64,000 nt of DNA from Rhodoflexus caldus (GTDB taxonomy: Bacteria; Bacteroidota; Bacteroidia; Cytophagales; Thermoflexibacteraceae): the NCBI RefSeq assembly GCF_021206925.1, contig NZ_JAJPRF010000017.1, forward strand, positions 1 through 64,000, written 5' to 3'. Below are positions 53,950 through 62,583 of this stretch, in pieces. The number at the start of each line of letters is the position of its first letter. The stretch's first letter is position 1. The position numbers and the translations under genes were made by a program. The notes under the pieces are model-generated. The model had not been told where the DNA came from. It worked only from the letters and a program-made list of their open reading frames with translations, and did not search any database.

Positions 53950-54900
53950 TTACAGGCTTTCCAACATGCGTTTGAGAACAGCCTGACACGCCCAAACGCG
54001 ATTGGCTGCCTGCGGAATAATCAGCGATTGCGGGCTGTCAATCACCGCATCGTCCACTACCACATTGCGCCGCACGGGCAGGCAGTGCATGAAGTGCGCA
54101 TTGTTCGTCAGTGCCATTTTTTCGGCGCTGACCGTCCATGAACGGTCGCGCAGCAGTATCTGGCCATATTCGTGGTAGCTCGACCAGTTTTTGGCATAGA
54201 TAAAATCCGCATTTTTGAAGGCCTCTGCTTGGTCGTAAGTAATTTTGGCACCTTGGGTGAAGGATTCGTCCAATTCGTATCCTTCGGGATGTGCGATAGT
54301 CAAATCCACATCGGCGGCCAGCATCCACTCCGCAAACGAATTGGGAACAGCTTGCGGCAGTGCGCGCGGGTGCGGAGCCCATGTAAGTACTACCTTGGGG
54401 CGGGGTTTCTTTTTGTATTCTTCAATGGTTACAAGGTCTGCCAGCGATTGCAGCGGGTGGCGGGTAGCCGACTCGAGGCTTACCACAGGTACGCCGGAGT
54501 AACGAATGAAATCGTTCAGGTTTTGCTCGGCGTAGTCTTCCTCTTTGTTCACAAGTGTAGCAAAAGAACGCAGCCCCAGAATGTCGCAATACTGTCCCAT
54601 AACGGCCACCGCATCTTTAATGTGTTCTGCCGCATCGCCATTCATTACCACACCTTCACCGGTTGCCATTTTCCACGCATCTTTGTCGGCATTCATTACC
54701 ATAGCCTGCATACCCAAATTGAGGGCGGCGCGTTGAGTGCTTAGGCGTGTCCTGAGGCTGGGGTTCATAAAAACCAGACCGATAACTTTGTTTTTGCCCA
54801 AGTGCTGATGTGCAAACGGATTTTTTTTCAACGCGATGGCATCTTTTACCAATTCATGCAAAAAATTTCTGACATCGGCTACGCCGGTAAATTGTTTCAT
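53950..54900 (-). CDS. N-acyl-ornithine carbamoyltransferase (succinyl or acetyl)
   Basis: The 316-residue enzyme is close to the N-succinylornithine carbamoyltransferase of Bacteroides (arginine synthesis by an acylated route). It has FMNPSLRTRLSTQRAALNLGM (carbamoyl-phosphate loop), ESATRHPLQSLADLVTIEEYKKKPRPKVVLTWAPHPRALPQAVPNSFAEWM (residues about 143-193), and MHCLPVRRNVVVDD. The residue that separates the acetyl (Glu) from the succinyl (Pro) enzymes, in the GD-x-x-EH segment, appears here as Ala91, so the acyl group is uncertain. No other arg gene is adjacent. Confidence 0.93.
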   Translation of the reverse strand: MKQFTGVADVRNFLHELVKDAIALKKNPFAHQHLGKNKVIGLVFMNPSLRTRLSTQRAALNLGMQAMVMNADKDAWKMATGEGVVMNGDAAEHIKDAVAVMGQYCDILGLRSFATLVNKEEDYAEQNLNDFIRYSGVPVVSLESATRHPLQSLADLVTIEEYKKKPRPKVVLTWAPHPRALPQAVPNSFAEWMLAADVDLTIAHPEGYELDESFTQGAKITYDQAEAFKNADFIYAKNWSSYHEYGQILLRDRSWTVSAEKMALTNNAHFMHCLPVRRNVVVDDAVIDSPQSLIIPQAANRVWACQAVLKRMLESL

Positions 54901-54948
54901 GGTTTTTAATTTAAGAAGGATGAACGGCCGTGAATAATTTGAAATAAT

Positions 54949-54988
54949 AAAAAAAGCCCTAAGGACAAATGGGAATCCTCAGGGCTTT
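54949..54988 (-). terminator. Terminator of the zinc-ribbon gene
   Basis: A stem AAAGCCCT/AGGGCTTT (54953-54960 with 54981-54988), extended by AAGGA/TCCT, is followed by a T run on the minus strand, 27 bases after the stop codon at 55015. Confidence 0.85.
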
Positions 54989-55014
54989 GGATGGTTTATC
55001 GTACCATAACCGTG

Positions 55015-55842
55015 CTAATCGTCAAGGCTTCCCAGACCTACGTCTAAAACTTCAGCCCTCTCTTCTGTTGCACGGCGGCGAGTTGTTTTCCTTGCAGGCG
55101 CAGCTTTTTCAGGTGCGATGTTTTCTTCCACACCTGCAAGCACGCGGCCGCAATGTTCACAAACAATTAGTTTCTTTTGCTCTCTGATTTCTGCCTGACG
55201 TTGTGGAGGCACGATATTGAAACAGCCGCCACAGGCATCGCGCTTAACGGTAACAACGGCAAGGCCATTGTTAGAGTTTTCGCGAATTTTCATGTATGAT
55301 TTGTACAGGCGCGGCTCGAGGCTTTTGGCGCGTTTTTCTCTTTCTTTGAAAAGTTTCGCCTCGTCTTCTTCGCTTTCCGCAATAATCAGTTCAAGTTCTT
55401 TGCGCTTGTTTTCCAAGTCTTTTTCGCGGTCGGCCAGCAATTGTTGAGTTTCTTCAATTTGCTTTTTCTTGCCTTCAATTTTCAGCTCAAGCTCTTTGTT
55501 CTTCTTTTTGAAAATCTGAATTTCCAGCTCTTGCAACTCAATTTCCTTGCTGATGGCTGCAAACTCTCGGTCATTGCGCACGTTTTCTTGCTGTGCTTGG
55601 TATTTTTCAATCAGCTTTTCAGCGTCTTTAATGCTTTGCTTGTTATTGCTGACTGTTTCGTTGAAAGATTTCAGCTCATCGTTGAATTTGGAAATACGGG
55701 TTTGATAGCCTGCAATTTCGTCTTCCAAATCCTGCACTTCTTCGGGTAAATCGCCTCTGATTTTATCGATTTCGTCTAATTTGGAATCTATCTGCTGCAA
55801 TTTGAGCAGCGCTTCTAATTTTTTTGCTATCGGGTTTTCCAT
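55015..55842 (-). CDS. Coiled-coil protein with C4 zinc ribbon
   Basis: The 275-residue protein is a long coiled coil (about 10-185) followed by a C4-type zinc ribbon (CGGCF near residue 204 and CEHCGR near 227) and a charged tail rich in Arg, Ala and Glu. The family (CT398-like, YbgI-neighbour in many Bacteroidota genomes) is thought to act in RNA or protein complexes, but no firm function is known. The C-terminal tail is low complexity. The ATG at 55842 (MENPIAKKLE) was preferred to the longer frame, which starts 42 bases earlier. Confidence 0.9.
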   Translation of the reverse strand: MENPIAKKLEALLKLQQIDSKLDEIDKIRGDLPEEVQDLEDEIAGYQTRISKFNDELKSFNETVSNNKQSIKDAEKLIEKYQAQQENVRNDREFAAISKEIELQELEIQIFKKKNKELELKIEGKKKQIEETQQLLADREKDLENKRKELELIIAESEEDEAKLFKEREKRAKSLEPRLYKSYMKIRENSNNGLAVVTVKRDACGGCFNIVPPQRQAEIREQKKLIVCEHCGRVLAGVEENIAPEKAAPARKTTRRRATEERAEVLDVGLGSLDD

Positions 55843-55981
55843 GAGAGGACGGGCAAGAGTAATTTTGTTTGATAATAGCCGCAAAGTAAGTCATTATTTC
55901 ACCAATAATCAAGAAATTGGGGCTTGAAAAGCGGTGTCGTCTTTTATTTTCTTTTAACTAAACCCGACAAACTTTGAACAT

Positions 55982-57310
55982 ATGGATGTATCTACGGCTA
56001 CGCCTTCCATAACCATTGTTGGTGCAGGTATATCCGGGCTTTCGTTGGCTGCGGCTTTGCAAAAAAGAGGCTTGCAAGCAGCCGTTTTCGAGGCTGCCAA
56101 CGAGCCCGGTGGCAACATAAAAACCCTACAATCAGGCGCTTACAGGTTCGATACAGGGCCTAATTCGCTTTTGGCAGATGATGCGGTGCGCCAATTTCTG
56201 GCCGATGCGGGTGCGGATGATTTGATGGTGGCACCATCGGAGGTGTCGTCGCACCGCTACATACTTTGGGGGGGCAAGCCGCAATTGCTGCCGACCTCTC
56301 CACCTGCCTTGCTGAAAAGCGATTTTTTTTCATGGCATACCAAGTGGCGTATTTTTTCGGAGCTTTTCCGAAGAAGCAAAGGGGCTGCCGATGAAACGCT
56401 GGCAGATTTTGTCCGCCGTCGCTTTTCGGATGAAGCAGTAGAAAAGGTGTTGAAGCCTTTTGTAGCCGGCATCTATGCGGGTGACCCCGAGCAACTGTTG
56501 GTCAGGGAAGCCTTTCCGCAATTAGTTGATTATGAGCAACAATATGGTTCCGTGCTGCGCGGTATGATGAAGGCCGGCGGGGGAGGCAGAAAGCAATCCT
56601 ATTCGTTTAAAGGAGGGATGCAGGGCTTGGCAAAAGCACTGGCCAGAAATCTGAACGTTACCTATGGCGCTCAACTGGCAGGGGTTAGAAAAATCGGAAA
56701 GCGGTTTCGGCTTTTGTTCGAGGGCACGGGCAGCGTAGAAACCGACTATTTGGTGCTGGCCTTGCCTGCGTGGCAAGTGGCCAAAATCGTTGCCGACTTG
56801 TATCCTGCGGCTGCTGCGGCGTTCAAGGAGGTGTACTATCCGCCCATGTGTGTGGTACATACCGTTTTTGCCAAAAAATCGGTCAAACTGTTGCCCAACG
56901 GATTTGGGTTGCTGCATCCGAAGGCTGAGGGAACTTTTATGGCAGGCAGCATTTGGAGCAGCAGTATTTTTCCGGACTGTTGCCCCGACGACCAAGTGCT
57001 TTTTACCTCTTTTGTAGGAGGGGCAATGTTTGCCGAAAATACCCTGATGCCGCAAAAGCATATTGTAAGCCGAGTAGTAGAAGAATTGCAGCGCATTTAC
57101 GGCATAGATGCAGCCCCGTTGGCTACTCATTTTACGCGATGGGAGCGTGCCATTCCTCAGTATGACAAGCATATTACCGCGGCAAAACAGGCGGCGGCCA
57201 TGCTGCGCACCGAGGGCATTTACTGCCACTCCAATTGGGTGCATGGCATTTCATTAGCCGACTGTATCCGTGCCGGAGTAAAACTTGCCGCAGAGTTTGA
57301 CAGGCATTAA
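55982..57310 (+). CDS. hemG: Protoporphyrinogen oxidase
   Basis: This oxygen-dependent flavoprotein makes protoporphyrin IX, the last step before iron insertion in haem synthesis. The 442-residue protein has the FAD loop ITIVGAGISGLSLAAAL, the conserved FDTGPNSLL, LKPFVAGIYAGDPEQL (typical of HemY/HemG-type enzymes), SFKGGMQGL, and a C-terminal FAD motif HSNWVHGISLADCIRAG. Its stop codon overlaps the stop of the convergent GAF-sensor gene by three bases. No other haem genes are next to it. Confidence 0.93.
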   Translation: MDVSTATPSITIVGAGISGLSLAAALQKRGLQAAVFEAANEPGGNIKTLQSGAYRFDTGPNSLLADDAVRQFLADAGADDLMVAPSEVSSHRYILWGGKPQLLPTSPPALLKSDFFSWHTKWRIFSELFRRSKGAADETLADFVRRRFSDEAVEKVLKPFVAGIYAGDPEQLLVREAFPQLVDYEQQYGSVLRGMMKAGGGGRKQSYSFKGGMQGLAKALARNLNVTYGAQLAGVRKIGKRFRLLFEGTGSVETDYLVLALPAWQVAKIVADLYPAAAAAFKEVYYPPMCVVHTVFAKKSVKLLPNGFGLLHPKAEGTFMAGSIWSSSIFPDCCPDDQVLFTSFVGGAMFAENTLMPQKHIVSRVVEELQRIYGIDAAPLATHFTRWERAIPQYDKHITAAKQAAAMLRTEGIYCHSNWVHGISLADCIRAGVKLAAEFDRH

Positions 57311-58893
57311 TGAGTACTTCCGGGGAGTTTGCTCTCTTTATTTTCGCTGACTTTTCGGTGTAGCGCTTCGTGGGTTGCTTGCAACTCTTCCATGTTTTGG
57401 CGGAGTTCTTCCTCTTGTACGCGCATGGTTTCGGTTTGCAGTTTGAGCTGCTCTAACAGCAGGCGATTCTGTTCTGCATTTTTCTGTGAGGCAATGGCAG
57501 AAGCGAGAAACTCGCAAGTGCGCTCTAAAAAAGCAACGGTTTCATTGTCATAGGTCTGCAAAGTGGCCAATTCTATCACTCCTTCCACCAAATCGTTGGT
57601 TTTCAACGGGATAATGATAAGCTCTTTGGGCTTGACAGACCCCATGCCCGCAGAAATGGCGGTATAGTCTGCCGGAATGCGGGCAATGTGAAGCGTTTCC
57701 TTTTCCAAATAGACCTGTCCAATCAGTCCTTCACCCGGCTGGATTTGACGCTGCATGGCTTTAATGCGTTCGTAGGCATAGCAGGCGCTCATTTCAAGTA
57801 CTTTTTCGGCACCGGGGGATTGTTTGGCAATAAAAATGCCGCCCTGCAAACTGTCGGTATAGCGAACCAAAAAGGATAGCACATGAACGGAGAGTTCTTT
57901 CAGGTCGTGCTGATGTTTGCGTAGTAGTTCATTAAATTGTGTAACTCCTTCGGCTGCCCAGCGGCGGCGCTCCTCTTCGCGACTGACACGCGCCAGTTTA
58001 TCTTTTAACTGCAAAAGTTCACCGACTACGTTTGTGGTGTTCAATGCTGCGTTTTCGGGTGTTAGTCCTTTCCACGTGGCATTGTAGTTACCTTCGGCTA
58101 TTGCTCTGATAAAGGCTTCTGCCTGTTTCATGTTTTTGGTTACGTTGCCGATAACGCTTTCCGGGGTTAATTCCACATGCACATTGCCATCATCAAACAG
58201 TTCGGCACGGTTGGTGTCATCCAGTTTTTGCAGCAGGTTTCTGCGGTTGAGCGCATCTCGTTGCAGTTTTCTTACCAGCCAAATGAGCAGCGGAATACCG
58301 ATGATAAGTAATGATAACTGGAAGCCTCTGTTAAGCGTAAAAGCAAGTTGTAAATCGGCTTCGGCTTCTTTAATTTTTTTTGTTTCATATTCGGCTACGG
58401 CTTCCCATGCAGGATGATACAAAAGCCAAAGAGTTTTCCCTCGGTCTTCCAGTAGCAGTTTTTTAAATTGTTCCATGCTGTCTTGCCGAACCAATCGCTC
58501 CATTTCCAGTATGTATGGCTCATAGTTTTTCAGGCCTTCCAAAGATGAGCGGACTTTTTCTTCAAAAGAATAACGGCGAATTTTCAGAACGGAATCAATA
58601 ATGGCAGCAGAGACGCGGTATCGCAAGGGGTTCGAGGTGTAGGCAGCCAGATATGCGGTGTCTTTCATGATGGCGTACCCGCGAATACCAACGTCCCAAG
58701 CACGGATGATATCCATATATTGACGGCTGAAATGGATATACATCGTATCGTAAAAAGCGCGGTTTTCCGTGAGTGCATCAATTTTCAACTTCATATTGTA
58801 TGAAGTAACGATACCGATGCTAATCAGGGCGGCAACTATGTAAACCGATACATAGATAAAGTTACTACGCAGGTACTTGAAGTAGTAATTCAT
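57307..58893 (-). CDS. Membrane sensor with GAF domain and no output domain
   Basis: The 528-residue protein has a membrane helix (about 12-32), a periplasmic four-helix-like sensor (about 33-195), a second membrane helix (about 196-214), a linker (about 215-325), a GAF domain (about 330-480) and a C-terminal coiled coil (about 480-520). No kinase, cyclase, methyl-accepting or phosphatase domain follows. It may signal by contact with another protein. The stop codon overlaps that of hemG. No partner gene is adjacent. Confidence 0.85.
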   Translation of the reverse strand: MNYYFKYLRSNFIYVSVYIVAALISIGIVTSYNMKLKIDALTENRAFYDTMYIHFSRQYMDIIRAWDVGIRGYAIMKDTAYLAAYTSNPLRYRVSAAIIDSVLKIRRYSFEEKVRSSLEGLKNYEPYILEMERLVRQDSMEQFKKLLLEDRGKTLWLLYHPAWEAVAEYETKKIKEAEADLQLAFTLNRGFQLSLLIIGIPLLIWLVRKLQRDALNRRNLLQKLDDTNRAELFDDGNVHVELTPESVIGNVTKNMKQAEAFIRAIAEGNYNATWKGLTPENAALNTTNVVGELLQLKDKLARVSREEERRRWAAEGVTQFNELLRKHQHDLKELSVHVLSFLVRYTDSLQGGIFIAKQSPGAEKVLEMSACYAYERIKAMQRQIQPGEGLIGQVYLEKETLHIARIPADYTAISAGMGSVKPKELIIIPLKTNDLVEGVIELATLQTYDNETVAFLERTCEFLASAIASQKNAEQNRLLLEQLKLQTETMRVQEEELRQNMEELQATHEALHRKVSENKESKLPGSTH

Positions 58894-58956
58894 GATGTTG
58901 CGTAAGTTTATTGTTTCATTTTCACTTGCACAATAAATTTACGCAAAAAGCAGTAC

Positions 58957-59487
58957 TTATAAAAACTTGTTGCCTATTTCTGCCCAGTTATTCACGCGTT
59001 CGAAGCCTTGCAGGTGAATATTGTGAGGGGCTGTAAAAACAATAGGCGTACCTGTGAAACTAATCAAATTTTTTTCGTGGTCGTCAATCAAGTAGTTTGC
59101 CTGAATCATGTACTTGTGGCCGCACAGCACAATATAGCGCCAGTCTATGAACGGGAAGTGTTCTGCCAGCCATTCTACTTTTTCCCGCAGCGATTGAGGA
59201 AACTCGATAGCAGCCGATACAATAAACACTTCGTATTTTTTTACCAATTCTTTCATTACTTCTTTGCTGTCGGGCATGGGCTGCATGTGGCGGAAGAACC
59301 CCTCTTCCCACAGCCATTCCCTGATTTTTTCGTAAGGGATACCTGCCTTGTTCAGCAATTCGGTGCGGAGTTCCTCGCGCCCGATAGTAACTCCGTGCCG
59401 CTCGGCTATCCATTCTACAAATCGTCCGCTTGCATCTGCCATTACATCGTCCATATCAATGGCTATGCGCTGTTTATCTTTTTGCAT
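58957..59487 (-). CDS. 5'(3')-deoxyribonucleotidase
   Basis: The 176-residue HAD-fold protein shows IAIDMDDVMADASGRFVEW (nucleophile DxD plus the typical DVMAD of the NT5C family), VSAAIEFPQSLREKVEWL and the acidic LIDDHEKNL motif. Family members remove phosphate from deoxyribonucleotides and help control dNTP pools. It is a single gene in a stretch of minus-strand genes, 63 bases before the GAF sensor. Confidence 0.9.
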   Translation of the reverse strand: MQKDKQRIAIDMDDVMADASGRFVEWIAERHGVTIGREELRTELLNKAGIPYEKIREWLWEEGFFRHMQPMPDSKEVMKELVKKYEVFIVSAAIEFPQSLREKVEWLAEHFPFIDWRYIVLCGHKYMIQANYLIDDHEKNLISFTGTPIVFTAPHNIHLQGFERVNNWAEIGNKFL

Positions 59488-59832
59488 CTCTTTTTGTTTG
59501 TAAATTCAGTATCAGGTTACCCGACTGGCAAAAATACGATTATGCAGGGTTTTTATCATTTTTATTGGCTGTTTACAGTGTGTATGTATATACGTATATG
59601 AGCGGGAGCAGTTTACTGCGTTTTTTACTGCGGAGTGCGCAAAGATTTAACCGCAGTGTACACAGAGAAAAGATTCATCATAAAAATACTCAGCACTCTT
59701 GGCTTAATACTCAGCGGGCTTTGCGGTAAATTTGAAAAATTGTTTTAAACTGCTCACCTACTTATATGTAAGCGCAACGTTTAAGGATTGGGTTGTTGGC
59801 TTTTGCTCTTTTTCATAAAGCCTAATAAAGTG
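59488..59832. other. Gene-free stretch of 345 bases
   Basis: No ORF here looks real, and the base composition is AT-rich. There is a short palindromic stretch around 59585-59600 (TATATACGTATAT) and a weak hairpin (GCAG/CTGC at 59608-59619) followed by T's. I see no gene or clear regulator site. Confidence 0.55.
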
Positions 59833-60510
59833 TCAGGCAAACAGCATCACAAGGTTATGCCCTAAGAAAAACAAAAACTGAGAGAACAAAACAACTACCG
59901 ACATATCATTTTTTGCCAGTGATGATTTGTTCATGTAAAAAAAAACGGCTGCCATCAGACTTCCCGTAATCAGCCATGCCACATAATTTTGCAAAGGTAC
60001 AGGCGCATCAAACCAATGCCAGAGTCCGAAACGAATTGCAAAGGGCTCAATCAGCACATCCAGCAAGGTCATACCGGCACCTACGAGGAAGGCCTTTTGC
60101 CAGATAGGCCAGTTTTTGTCGGCTAAGACGGTGGCTATCGCATAAATCAGCAGCAGCCAGTTAATGCCAATCATCAGCGGCGTTTCCCATATTTTGATGC
60201 CTAACACATCGCCATAGGCATAATGACCGAAGATAACACCTGTTTGCACGCCGGCTAACTCTACCAAAAAGCCTCCGAGCCACATAAGCACGCAACTAAG
60301 GGTAAATGTTGTCGTGCGGTTTTTGTGGAAATAGAGCATAGCGCCCAGCGATACGAGCAGATTTAGTGGGGTCAGCGATACAAAAAATGCAGCAGTTGGC
60401 TCCCAAAGCATAAAGCCAAAGCCAAAAAAGTGCATGGAAACAATGAGCAAGGCAAGCCACTCGAAAGATGTCCATTGCCCAATGGGCAGTGCAAAAGATT
60501 TTAGGCGCAT
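59833..60510 (-). CDS. CruF-like carotenoid 1',2'-hydratase (DUF422)
   Basis: The 225-residue membrane protein has six to seven helices and DUF422/CruF blocks: FLVELAGVQTGVIFGHYAYGDVLG, TPLMIGINWLLLIY, TLLDVLIEPFAIRFGLWHW. CruF adds water to the psi-end of gamma-carotene or related carotenoids, giving 1'-hydroxy carotenoids. It is the last of a tight minus-strand set (trpS, histidine kinase, this gene), only five bases after the kinase stop. No other carotenoid synthesis gene is adjacent. Confidence 0.88.
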   Translation of the reverse strand: MRLKSFALPIGQWTSFEWLALLIVSMHFFGFGFMLWEPTAAFFVSLTPLNLLVSLGAMLYFHKNRTTTFTLSCVLMWLGGFLVELAGVQTGVIFGHYAYGDVLGIKIWETPLMIGINWLLLIYAIATVLADKNWPIWQKAFLVGAGMTLLDVLIEPFAIRFGLWHWFDAPVPLQNYVAWLITGSLMAAVFFYMNKSSLAKNDMSVVVLFSQFLFFLGHNLVMLFA

Positions 60511-60515
60511 AGCGG

Positions 60516-62582
60516 TTAAGCGTGATTCGGCAAAGTTACCGTAAAAGTAGTGCCTTGTCCGTATTCTGTTTGTAGTTCGATTTCTCCACCCATGCGGCAG
60601 ACGGTTTGTTTAACGATGTACAGTCCCAAACCTGACCCTTGTGCGTATTCATGGGCACGGAAAAACATATCAAAAACTTTGTCTGCCAGTTCGGGTCTGA
60701 TGCCAATGCCGTTGTCTTTGATGATGAATATTCCTTTCTCCGAGTTGATTTCGACGGTTATTTCTAAGCGGTTGTCATTTTTATAGACATTGGCATATTT
60801 AATGGCATTGGAAATCAGGTTGCTGAGAATGATAGACAGCCTTGTCGCATCAGACTTAAAAGAAATATGTTTTTTGGGCAGATTGTAGGAAACTCGCACG
60901 CGCGGGAAGTTGTCCATGTGGCTCAGGCTGGTCATGCACTCTTCCAGCAGCGATTCAATGTTAATTTCCTCGATGTGTTCCGCTTTCCGATTGGCTTGGG
61001 AGTATTCCAGCAGTGTATGTACATAGTGGTCAAGTCGCTTAATGCTTGTTACCATTTTGTCCAGTAACTCCCTGAGCATTTCAGGATTGTTGATGTAGGT
61101 ATGCATCACACTTATCAGCCCCAACAGCGATGTAAGCGGCGAGCGGATATTGTGCGAAACCCGATGCACAAATTCATCCAGTTCATAATTGCGTTCGGAG
61201 AGTTCGCGGATAACTTGGTCGAGCTTATGCTGATTGACCCTGAGCGCCTCATTGGTTTGTATGAGTGCATCCTCTTTTTCTATCAGCTCCTGATTTTGCT
61301 GATTGATTTGCAGGCTGTATTGCTGCAAAGCTGTTTTAGTTATTCGCTCTTGTGCCTCCATTTCTTTGATGCGCGTAATATCCACTTGCATCGCATAAAC
61401 ATTGGCGGTTTGTTCATCGCTTTGCACAGGGATAAAGCTGGAAATTATCCATGCTTTTTTACCGTGTTTGGTTTTGATGTGCAAATCGGTAGGCACAGAA
61501 GGTTGCCTGAGCAAATTGACATGGTGAATTTTTTGGATTAAACTGCTTGCATTGTGAAACAAATCGCTCAAATGGCTGCCTAAGGCTTTTTGCTGAGAGT
61601 ATCCGTAGAGTTGTTCGCTGTGTTTGTTCCAATAAGTAACTTTTCCCCGCAGGTCATAGCTCTGAATGGCAACTAAAGGTGTATTTTCAAGAAGGCTTTC
61701 CAAAATAGCCAGCGTTTGGGTGGCCTGCTGCTCTGCTGCTTCGCGGGCAACAATGTAGCTGTCAATTTGTTTTTTTATGCGCATGTTGCGGATGTTATTG
61801 GCAACTGCAGATGCAAAAAATACCAGCACCGCATCTAATTTTTTTTGAGACAGCGGCAACGGTTTGGAGGAATACAGGCCAAGTAAACCTTCCATGTGTT
61901 GCTCGGAGCGAATGGGTATAAATAGTGCGGAATGCAAACCGGATTGTTTGACAAGTTGCCGAAAGGGGCGCAGTTCGTCGTTGGCAGTAGTGTCGGTGCG
62001 CAACAGATAGCGTGCTCGCGGCCCTATGTTTTGGGCGAGCGCATCCAGCATGTCTTTATTCGGGTGCAGCAATTCGGGCAATGGCTCAATCTGAGGATTC
62101 TGAATGCAGTAGGCTTTTATATATTCTGACCAAGCACTGTTTTCATAAGGGTATATAATGCCTGCATCGTATTTGCCGATTTGCGTAATGCTTTGCAGTA
62201 TGTCCGTGATGCCTTTATCTGTATTGAGGTCGCGCAGCAGGTTGCCCGATAGTTGCAATAGCAGCGTGTTAATCGGGTCTGAGCTATATGCTTGGTTGTT
62301 GGCTGCCGTTTTCGCTAGGGCAGGCTGCAACCGAACGGTAAACCAACGCAGCTCGGGCGAGTGGAGCGGGCGCTCTTCCAATACAAAGGTTTCATCTCCA
62401 ATAGTCAGGCCGGGCTTTTCGGAGAGATGAACGGTTTTTCCCGTGATGCCCCCGACAGGGTTTAGCTGTTGGGCTGACCTATTGGCATACCTGATTTCGC
62501 CTGTTGCCGAGCAAACTATTACAGGCTGCTCCTGTTGCTCTATCAATTCTTGCAAAAGCGTAATTTCAGGTATGGGCTGCAT
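60516..62582 (-). CDS. Cytoplasmic PAS-GAF-PAS histidine kinase
   Basis: The 688-residue soluble kinase starts with a PAS-like domain (about 10-100), then a GAF domain (about 115-285), a second PAS (about 305-420), a coiled coil, a DHp helix with the H-box DEFVHRVSHNIRSPLTSLLG (His about 474) and a full ATPase domain (NLISNAIKYA, IKDNGIGI, GSGLGLYIV). No membrane segment is seen, so it senses an internal signal. It starts one base after the trpS stop. The ATG at 62582 (MQPIPEITLLQEL) was preferred over the longer frame. No response regulator is adjacent. Confidence 0.93.
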   Translation of the reverse strand: MQPIPEITLLQELIEQQEQPVIVCSATGEIRYANRSAQQLNPVGGITGKTVHLSEKPGLTIGDETFVLEERPLHSPELRWFTVRLQPALAKTAANNQAYSSDPINTLLLQLSGNLLRDLNTDKGITDILQSITQIGKYDAGIIYPYENSAWSEYIKAYCIQNPQIEPLPELLHPNKDMLDALAQNIGPRARYLLRTDTTANDELRPFRQLVKQSGLHSALFIPIRSEQHMEGLLGLYSSKPLPLSQKKLDAVLVFFASAVANNIRNMRIKKQIDSYIVAREAAEQQATQTLAILESLLENTPLVAIQSYDLRGKVTYWNKHSEQLYGYSQQKALGSHLSDLFHNASSLIQKIHHVNLLRQPSVPTDLHIKTKHGKKAWIISSFIPVQSDEQTANVYAMQVDITRIKEMEAQERITKTALQQYSLQINQQNQELIEKEDALIQTNEALRVNQHKLDQVIRELSERNYELDEFVHRVSHNIRSPLTSLLGLISVMHTYINNPEMLRELLDKMVTSIKRLDHYVHTLLEYSQANRKAEHIEEINIESLLEECMTSLSHMDNFPRVRVSYNLPKKHISFKSDATRLSIILSNLISNAIKYANVYKNDNRLEITVEINSEKGIFIIKDNGIGIRPELADKVFDMFFRAHEYAQGSGLGLYIVKQTVCRMGGEIELQTEYGQGTTFTVTLPNHA

Positions 62583-62583
62583 A

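Noticed and set aside
53685-53975. Plus-strand frames over the small cysteine protein
   Set aside because: The minus-strand frame has a good membrane helix and cysteine pattern and fits between same-strand genes; the plus frames show neither.
59590-59626. Possible terminator or repeat in the gap 59488-59832
   Set aside because: The stem is only four pairs and is not placed just after a gene on the correct strand.
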